Under the pieces are notes generated by a model. That model made no database searches, was not told the origin of the DNA, and saw only the letters and a program-made list of their open reading frames with translations. This document shows, piece by piece, positions 27,442-38,091 of a DNA stretch of 38,091 bases; position 1 is the stretch's first letter; each line of letters begins with the position of its first letter. Origin of the DNA: Frigoribacterium sp. CFBP 13712 (GTDB taxonomy: Bacteria; Actinomycetota; Actinomycetes; Actinomycetales; Microbacteriaceae); NCBI RefSeq assembly GCF_014842255.1, contig NZ_JACYVH010000002.1, forward strand, positions 504,770 through 542,860. The letters are read 5' to 3'. The position numbers and the translations under genes were made by a program.

Positions 27442-28488
27442 ATGCCTCATTCCGTTGCCGTCGCCGGCGCCAGCGGCTACGCCGGCGGCGAGCTGCTCCG
27501 GCTCCTCGCCGCGCATCCCGACTTCGAGGTGCGCACCGTCACGGCGTTCCAGAACGCCGGGCAGCCGCTCATCGCGCTGCAACCCCAGCTGCGCTCGCTC
27601 GCGCACCTGACCCTCGTCGAGACGACGGCCGAGAACCTCGCCGGTCACGACGTCGTGTTCCTCGCCCTGCCTCACGGCAAGTCCGGGGCCATCACGGCCG
27701 AGCTGCCCGCCGAGACGCTCGTCATCGACTGCGGTGCCGACCATCGCCTCACCGACGAGGCCGACTGGGCCCGGTTCTACGGCACCGAGTTCTACGGGGC
27801 GTGGGCCTACGGTCTCCCCGAGCTCGTCCACGCCGACGGCACGCGGCAGCGCGAGGCGCTCGTCGGCGAGCGTCGCATCGCGGCGCCCGGCTGCAACGTG
27901 ACCGCGATCACCCTGGCTCTCGCTCCGGCGGTCCGTGCCGGTCTCGTCGAGAGCACCGACATCGTCTCCGTGCTCGCCGTCGCGCCCTCGGGCGCGGGCA
28001 AGGCTCTGAAGCCGCACCTCCTCGCCGGCGAGATCCTCGGTTCGGCGTCGGCCTACGGGGTGGGCGGCACCCACCGCCATGTGCCCGAGATCCAGCAGAA
28101 CCTCCGCGTCGCCGGCGCCACCGAGGTGAGCATCTCGTTCACCCCCGTCCTCGTGCCGATGTCGCGGGGCATCCTGGCGACCTCGACGGCCACGCTGGCT
28201 CCCGGCGTGAGCGAGAGCGACGTGCGCGCCGCGTACGAGATCGCCTACGCCGACGAGCCGTTCGTGCACCTCCTGCCCGCGGGCGAGTTCCCGCGCACGG
28301 CCGACACCGTCGGCGCCAACACCGCCCTCATCGGACTCGCGGTCGACGTCGACGCCGACCGGCTGGTCGTGGTCAGCGCCATCGACAACCTGGCGAAGGG
28401 CACCGCGGGCGCCGCGGTGCAGTCCGCCAACATCGCCCTCGGTCTCCCCGAGACCGCGGGCCTCACCGTGAACGGAGTGGCACCGTGA
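27442..28488 (+). CDS. argC: N-acetyl-gamma-glutamyl-phosphate reductase
   Basis: 348-residue NADPH enzyme of arginine synthesis reducing N-acetylglutamyl phosphate to the semialdehyde. It has the Rossmann start [18 protein letters not shown], the catalytic cysteine in [13 protein letters not shown], and the [27 protein letters not shown] segment. It heads argCJBDF. The ATG at 27442 is 6 nt after TAGGGT, so the operon mRNA is probably leaderless. The stop overlaps argJ (GTGA). Confidence 0.97.
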   Translation: MPHSVAVAGASGYAGGELLRLLAAHPDFEVRTVTAFQNAGQPLIALQPQLRSLAHLTLVETTAENLAGHDVVFLALPHGKSGAITAELPAETLVIDCGADHRLTDEADWARFYGTEFYGAWAYGLPELVHADGTRQREALVGERRIAAPGCNVTAITLALAPAVRAGLVESTDIVSVLAVAPSGAGKALKPHLLAGEILGSASAYGVGGTHRHVPEIQQNLRVAGATEVSISFTPVLVPMSRGILATSTATLAPGVSESDVRAAYEIAYADEPFVHLLPAGEFPRTADTVGANTALIGLAVDVDADRLVVVSAIDNLAKGTAGAAVQSANIALGLPETAGLTVNGVAP

Positions 28489-29641
28489 GCGTCACCGCAG
28501 CCCAGGGATTCGTCGCCGCCGGTGTCACGGCGGGCCTCAAGACGAGCGGTCGACCCGATGTCGCCCTCGTCGTCAACCGCGGTCGCCGCAAGAGCGCGGC
28601 GGCGGTCTTCACCAGCAACCGGGCGAAGGCCCACCCCGTGCTCTGGTCGCAGCAGGTGGTCGGCGACGGCGTCGCCGAGGCCGTCGTGCTGAATTCAGGA
28701 GGCGCGAACTGCTTCACGGGTCCGTTCGGCTTCCAGACGACGCACGCCACCGCAGAGACGGTCGCCGAGGCGCTCGGCGTGTCGGCCGGTGACGTGGTGG
28801 TGTGCTCGACGGGTCTCATCGGCGTCGGCGACCAGGTCTTCCGCGACAAGGTCCTCTCCGGCTCGATCGCCGCGGCGTCGGCGCTGACGGCCGACGGCGG
28901 CCTTGACGCGGCGACGGCGATCATGACGACCGACACGAAGCCGAAGCAGGCCGTCGTCGCGGGTGACGGCTGGGTGGTCGGCGGCATGGCGAAGGGCGCC
29001 GGCATGCTGGCACCGGGTCTGGCGACCATGCTCGTCGTGCTCACGACCGACGCCGACGTCGACCACGGCGGGCTGGACGACGCGCTCCGCTCCGCGACGC
29101 GGGTCACCTTCGACCGGCTCGACTCCGACGGCTGCATGTCGACCAACGACACCGTGCTGCTCCTCGCCAGCGGCGAGTCGGGCGTCGTCCCCGATGCAGA
29201 GGAGTTCCGGGCTGCGGTGACGGAGCTCTGCGCCGACCTCGCCGAGCAGCTGCAGGCCGACGCCGAGGGCGCCTCGCACGACATCCGCATCGAGATCGTC
29301 GGGGCCGCGAGCGACGACGACGCCGTCGAGGTCGGGCGCTCGATCGCCCGCAACAACCTCTTCAAGGCCGCGGTCTTCGGCAACGACCCGAACTGGGGCC
29401 GCGTCCTGGCGGCTATCGGGACGACCTCGGCCGAGTTCGATCCCTACGACGTCGACGTCTCCATGAACGGCGTCCGGGTCTGCCACGCGGGGGCGCCCGA
29501 TCGACCGAGCGACGCCGTCGACCTGACGGCGCGCGCCGTCCACGTGCTCGTGGACCTCCGGTCGGGCGACCACGAGGCGACGATCCTCACGAACGACCTC
29601 ACGCACGATTACGTGCACGAGAACAGCGCGTACTCCAGCTG

Positions 29642-29642
<1 letters not shown>
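28485..29642 (+). CDS. argJ: bifunctional glutamate N-acetyltransferase / amino-acid acetyltransferase
   Basis: 385-residue ArgJ that recycles the acetyl group from N-acetylornithine to glutamate; bifunctional forms also use acetyl-CoA. It self-cleaves at a conserved threonine, here T181 in [20 protein letters not shown], giving two chains. Other family blocks are [10 protein letters not shown] and VVCSTGLIG, with [13 protein letters not shown] near the C-terminus. No separate N-acetylglutamate synthase is seen in the window, which fits a cyclic pathway. The GTG start overlaps argC; the stop shares a base with argB. Confidence 0.97.
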
Positions 29643-32753
<3,111 letters not shown>

Positions 32754-32773
32754 CGCACAGGCTCCGAGCAGTC

Positions 32774-32792
32774 GCGGTCGCCCTGCGACCGC
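32774..32792 (+). other. small hairpin in argF-argG gap
   Basis: GCGGTCGC and GCGACCGC pair perfectly around loop CCT, 20 nt after argF. Confidence 0.5.
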
Positions 32793-32803
32793 ACCCCGAA
32801 CAT

Positions 32804-32833
32804 CCGGTGGCCCGGCACAGTCCGGGCCACCGG
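32804..32833 (+). terminator. terminator-like hairpin between argF and argG
   Basis: A 12-bp perfect stem (CCGGTGGCCCGG and its complement) with 6-nt loop CACAGT ends 32 nt before the argG ATG. It probably terminates or attenuates argCJBDF transcription. Confidence 0.75.
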
Positions 32834-32865
32834 CCCCGCACCCCGCATACGAACCAAGGAGAACC

Positions 32866-35641
<2,776 letters not shown>

Positions 35642-35645
35642 GCCC

Positions 35646-36269
35646 ATGGAGTCGACCCCGGCGGACGACGCGACCCGTCTGCTGTCGGGGGCGGCCCTCG
35701 AGGTGGCGCCGCAACTCCTCGGGGCCGTCGTCCGACTCGGCGACGTGGCCGTCCGGCTGACCGAGGTCGAGGCCTACCTGGGGGTCGGCGACGACCCGGG
35801 TTCGCACGCCCACCGGGGGAGGACGGCCCGGAACTCGAGCATGTTCGGTCCGGCCGGCACGGTCTACGTGTACCTGTCGTACGGGATCCATCGATGCGTC
35901 AACCTCGTCTGCGGCCCGGTCGGCGAGGCATCGGGTCTCCTCCTGCGGTCGGGGGAGGTCGTGGAGGGCGTCGACACGGCCCGGTCGAGACGGACGACGT
36001 CGCGCGGCGCGGTCGATCTCGCGAGGGGGCCGGGGAGGTTCGGGTCGGCTCTCGGAGTTGACCTCGCCGACGACGGCACCCGCCTCGGCGGAGGCCGGCT
36101 GTCGCTCGAGCTCCCATCCGGTCCGTCACCCGTCGTCGAGACCGGGCCGCGTGTCGGGGTCGCGGGGGAGGGCGGGCACGAGAGCCGCCCCTGGCGGTTC
36201 TGGATCGCGGGGGATCCGACGGTGTCCGTCTACCGATCGGCCGCCAGGCGCACCGGGCGGCGGGGCTGA
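35646..36269 (+). CDS. 3-methyladenine DNA glycosylase (AAG/MPG family)
   Basis: 207-residue base-excision repair enzyme that removes alkylated purines. The core LTEVEAYLGVGDDPGSHAHRGRTARN ... MFGPAGTVYVYLSYGIHRCVN matches the AAG family. E42 corresponds to the catalytic glutamate of human AAG, with Y44 and the following histidines also conserved. DLARGPGRFGSALGVDLADDG marks the C-terminal half. The position between argH and tyrS is common in actinobacteria, so it is probably arg-operon distal rather than damage-regulated; no LexA box is nearby. Confidence 0.92.
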   Translation: MESTPADDATRLLSGAALEVAPQLLGAVVRLGDVAVRLTEVEAYLGVGDDPGSHAHRGRTARNSSMFGPAGTVYVYLSYGIHRCVNLVCGPVGEASGLLLRSGEVVEGVDTARSRRTTSRGAVDLARGPGRFGSALGVDLADDGTRLGGGRLSLELPSGPSPVVETGPRVGVAGEGGHESRPWRFWIAGDPTVSVYRSAARRTGRRG

Positions 36270-36275
36270 CGCTGG

Positions 36276-36281
36276 TACCGT
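36276..36281 (+). promoter_or_regulatory. -10 hexamer of a probable leaderless promoter (tyrS)
   Basis: TACCGT is followed by 6 nt and the tyrS GTG at 36288. No ribosome site is present. Confidence 0.55.
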
Positions 36282-36287
36282 TCTCGG

Positions 36288-37601
36288 GTGACCAGTGAAT
36301 CGACGGCAGACGTCCTGGCGGGCCAGCGAAACGACCCGACGTTCGACGACGTGTGGAGCGAGCTCGTCTGGCGGGGCCTCGTGCACGTCTCGACCGACGC
36401 CGACTCCCTCAAGACCCTGCTCGCCGGCCCGCCGATCACGTTCTACTGCGGTTTCGATCCGACCGCGCCGAGTCTCCACCTCGGGAACCTCGTGCAGCTC
36501 CTGACCATGCGCCGCCTCCAGCTGGCCGGTCACCGACCGCTGGGTCTGGTCGGCGGCTCGACCGGTCTGATCGGCGACCCGCGTCCGACGGCCGAGCGCG
36601 TGCTGAAGACACCCGAGCAGACGGCCGAGTGGGTCGAGTCCATCCGCGCCCACGTGGTGAAGTTCCTCGAAGCCTCCGGTGACAACGGCCTGCGCGTGGT
36701 CAACAACCTCGACTGGACGGCGCCGCTCAGCGCCATCGAGTTCCTCCGCGACATCGGCAAGAACTTCCGGGTGAACACCATGCTGAAGAAGGATGCGGTG
36801 AGCGCCCGTCTGAACAGCGACGCCGGCATCAGCTACACCGAGTTCAGCTACCAGATCCTGCAGGGGCTGGATTTCCGCGAGCTGTACCGCGAGTACGACT
36901 GCGTGCTGCAGACCGGCGGCAGCGACCAGTGGGGCAACCTGACCAGCGGCACCGAGCTGATCCGTCGCACCGAGGGCGTCGCGGTGCACGCCATCGGCAC
37001 GCCGTTGATCACCAACAGCGACGGCACGAAGTTCGGCAAGAGCGAAGGCAACGCCGTGTGGCTCGACCCCGAGCTCACCAGCCCCTACGCGATGTACCAG
37101 TTCTGGCTCAACACCGACGACTCCGACGTGGTGTCCCGACTCAAGGTCTTCACGTTCCTCGACCGGGCCGAGATCGAACGGCTCGAGACGGTCGTCGCCG
37201 AGCGTCCGTTCACCAGGGAGGCGCAGCGCACCCTGGCATGGGAGGTCACCCGGCTGGTCCACGGCGAATCCGCCGCGCAGTCGGCCATCGACGCGGCGGC
37301 CGCCTTGTTCGGCAACGGCGACCTCGGCGCCCTCGACGAGTCGACCCTTGTCAGCGCGATGGCCGAGCTGCCGTCCGCGGAGGTGGACGCCGACACGACA
37401 GTGGCGCGCGCTCTCGTCGAGACCGGTCTGGTCTCATCACTGGGTGCAGCCCGACGGGCTGCGACGGAGGGCGGTGTCTACCTGAACAACGAGCGGGTCA
37501 CGGATGGCGACGCCCTGGTGGGCGAGACGCTGCTCGTCGGTCGACGAGCCATCCTGCGTCGCGGCAAGAAGACGCTCGCGGGTGTGAGCGTCCGCAGCTG
37601 A
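36288..37601 (+). CDS. tyrS: tyrosine--tRNA ligase
   Basis: 437-residue class I synthetase. The HIGH-equivalent HLGN is at residues 64-67 (DPTAPSLHLGNL) and the KMSKS-equivalent KFGKS near residue 247 (DGTKFGKSEGN). The tyrosine-binding QTGGSDQWGN block is present. A C-terminal S4 RNA-binding domain occupies ~375-435 (GLVSSLGAARRAATEGGVYLNNERV). The GTG at 36288 lies 6 nt after TACCGT and 18 nt after the glycosylase stop. A strong hairpin follows. Confidence 0.97.
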   Translation: MTSESTADVLAGQRNDPTFDDVWSELVWRGLVHVSTDADSLKTLLAGPPITFYCGFDPTAPSLHLGNLVQLLTMRRLQLAGHRPLGLVGGSTGLIGDPRPTAERVLKTPEQTAEWVESIRAHVVKFLEASGDNGLRVVNNLDWTAPLSAIEFLRDIGKNFRVNTMLKKDAVSARLNSDAGISYTEFSYQILQGLDFRELYREYDCVLQTGGSDQWGNLTSGTELIRRTEGVAVHAIGTPLITNSDGTKFGKSEGNAVWLDPELTSPYAMYQFWLNTDDSDVVSRLKVFTFLDRAEIERLETVVAERPFTREAQRTLAWEVTRLVHGESAAQSAIDAAAALFGNGDLGALDESTLVSAMAELPSAEVDADTTVARALVETGLVSSLGAARRAATEGGVYLNNERVTDGDALVGETLLVGRRAILRRGKKTLAGVSVRS

Positions 37602-37619
37602 CCGCATCGCCCCACCGAC

Positions 37620-37655
37620 AGAGGCCCGCATCCCTTCCAGGGGATGCGGGCCTCT
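37620..37655 (+). terminator. terminator-like hairpin after tyrS
   Basis: A 15-bp perfect stem (AGAGGCCCGCATCCC with its complement) and a 6-nt loop lie 18 nt after the tyrS stop. Confidence 0.88.
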
Positions 37656-37941
37656 CGTGTTCTCCGCCGAGCCCCCTGAACGGGCCCGAGGGAGGGGTCT
37701 GTCGCTGATCACGGTCGCCTCTGCGCGGCCGTGTGCGGCGTTCTGGGGCGGGATCGTGATGTTTTCGGGGTTTTCGGCGGCGACACGCCCGGGATGCGTG
37801 GAGGTTTGGACGTGTGGCGGGTTGTCCGTGTAAGGTTCTTTCTTGTCACCCCAAAGGTTCGGCGGAGCGAAGCTCACCGGAACTCAAGTGTGACCGGCTT
37901 CCAAGTCCTCGAGTTGCCATTACGGCCTCGGACCAAGCAAG

Positions 37942-37970
37942 TTGCAACACTGGAAAACATGATGTAGGTT
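37942..37970 (+). promoter_or_regulatory. strong sigma-70-like promoter (TTGCAA-N17-TAGGTT)
   Basis: The -35 TTGCAA and -10 TAGGTT are separated by 17 bp, with TG just before the -10. A transcript would start near 37977, at the edge of a 16-bp palindrome. Confidence 0.65.
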
Positions 37971-37977
37971 AGTGCCT

Positions 37978-37993
37978 CGTTCCCATGGGAACG
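37978..37993. repeat. 16-bp perfect palindrome at a predicted transcription start
   Basis: CGTTCCCATGGGAACG is perfectly self-complementary. It begins about where transcription from the 37942-37970 promoter should start, so it is a candidate operator or nascent RNA structure. Confidence 0.6.
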
Positions 37994-38013
37994 GATTGCT
38001 TCTTCGGGAGTGA

Positions 38014-38041
38014 TTGTCACTGGTTTTATGGAATGTAATCT
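38014..38041 (+). promoter_or_regulatory. second promoter-like pair (TTGTCA-N16-TAATCT)
   Basis: A good -35 and -10 at 16-bp spacing in the most AT-rich part of the window. It directs transcription off the right edge. Confidence 0.55.
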
Positions 38042-38091
38042 GGTGCTAAGGTTTCACAGCTGCCTCGGACGATGGCCTTCATAAGGTCGGG

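Larger units (their letters stand above)
37656..38091 (+). promoter_or_regulatory. gene-free, promoter-dense region, probably upstream of an rRNA operon
   Basis: No credible coding sequence is present. From about 37750 the composition shifts to much lower GC than the coding DNA, and several promoter-like pairs occur: TTGGAC ... TAAGGT (37806-37836), TTGCAA-N17-TAGGTT (37942-37970), TTGTCA-N16-TAATCT (38014-38041). Tandem strong promoters without a gene, after a terminator, are typical of rrn control regions. The 16S gene would start beyond the right edge; this is inference. Confidence 0.6.

Noticed and set aside
37731-37967. 78-residue ORF in the region after tyrS
   Set aside because: No ribosome site, odd composition, and it crosses promoter elements in a non-coding AT-rich segment.

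Overview
The window is a 38 kb stretch of high-GC chromosome from an actinobacterium. Gene order and protein sequences (ftsK-pgsA-cinA-clgR-DUF3046-recA-recX-miaB-miaA-dapF, then hflX/lexA, a his cluster with a PriA-type HisA, infC-rpmI-rplT, pheST, argCJBDFGH, tyrS) point to the Micrococcales, most likely Microbacteriaceae. The genus cannot be fixed from sequence alone. It is core genome: there is no insertion sequence, prophage, CRISPR array, toxin-antitoxin pair or tRNA, and almost every base belongs to a recognisable housekeeping gene or a short regulatory gap.

Layout. 1-6269: DNA translocase FtsK (5' end cut by the window), phosphatidylglycerolphosphate synthase, a stand-alone CinA C-domain amidase, the Clp regulator ClgR, a DUF3046 protein, then recA-recX behind a LexA box. 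6293-11961: miaB-miaA (tRNA A37 modification), dapF (lysine/peptidoglycan), a divergent RsmC-like methyltransferase and the GTPase HflX. 11978-13358: a strong bidirectional terminator, lexA (minus strand), and a divergent SOS-type LysM membrane protein (DivS/ChiZ-like). 13456-17449: hisC-hisB-hisH, priA/hisA and an SseB-domain gene. 17449-20253: DUF1844 (minus), infC-rpmI-rplT, and a SpoU RNA methyltransferase. 20364-23764: a glutamate-type ABC transporter (gluABCD). 23837-27383: pheST. 27430-35513: argCJBDF, a terminator-like hairpin, then argGH, with no argR. 35510-37601: a 43-residue membrane peptide, a 3-methyladenine DNA glycosylase and tyrS. 37602-38091: a tyrS terminator and an unusually AT-rich promoter-dense segment that looks like the upstream region of an rRNA operon starting beyond the window.

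Themes. Two SOS boxes tie recA to lexA and probably its LysM neighbour. The most informative window-wide pattern is the leaderless start: a TANNNT -10 hexamer sits 6-8 nt before the start codon of ten genes (DUF3046, miaB, dapF, the methyltransferase, hflX, hisC, hisB, pheS, argC, tyrS), with a one-mismatch version at the SpoU gene. In two cases (dapF, hisB) the hexamer lies inside the upstream gene and is written with codons uncommon in this genome. infC appears to use an AUC start behind a good Shine-Dalgarno. I did not find a convincing new multi-gene system; the novel-looking material is regulatory, plus one tiny membrane protein.
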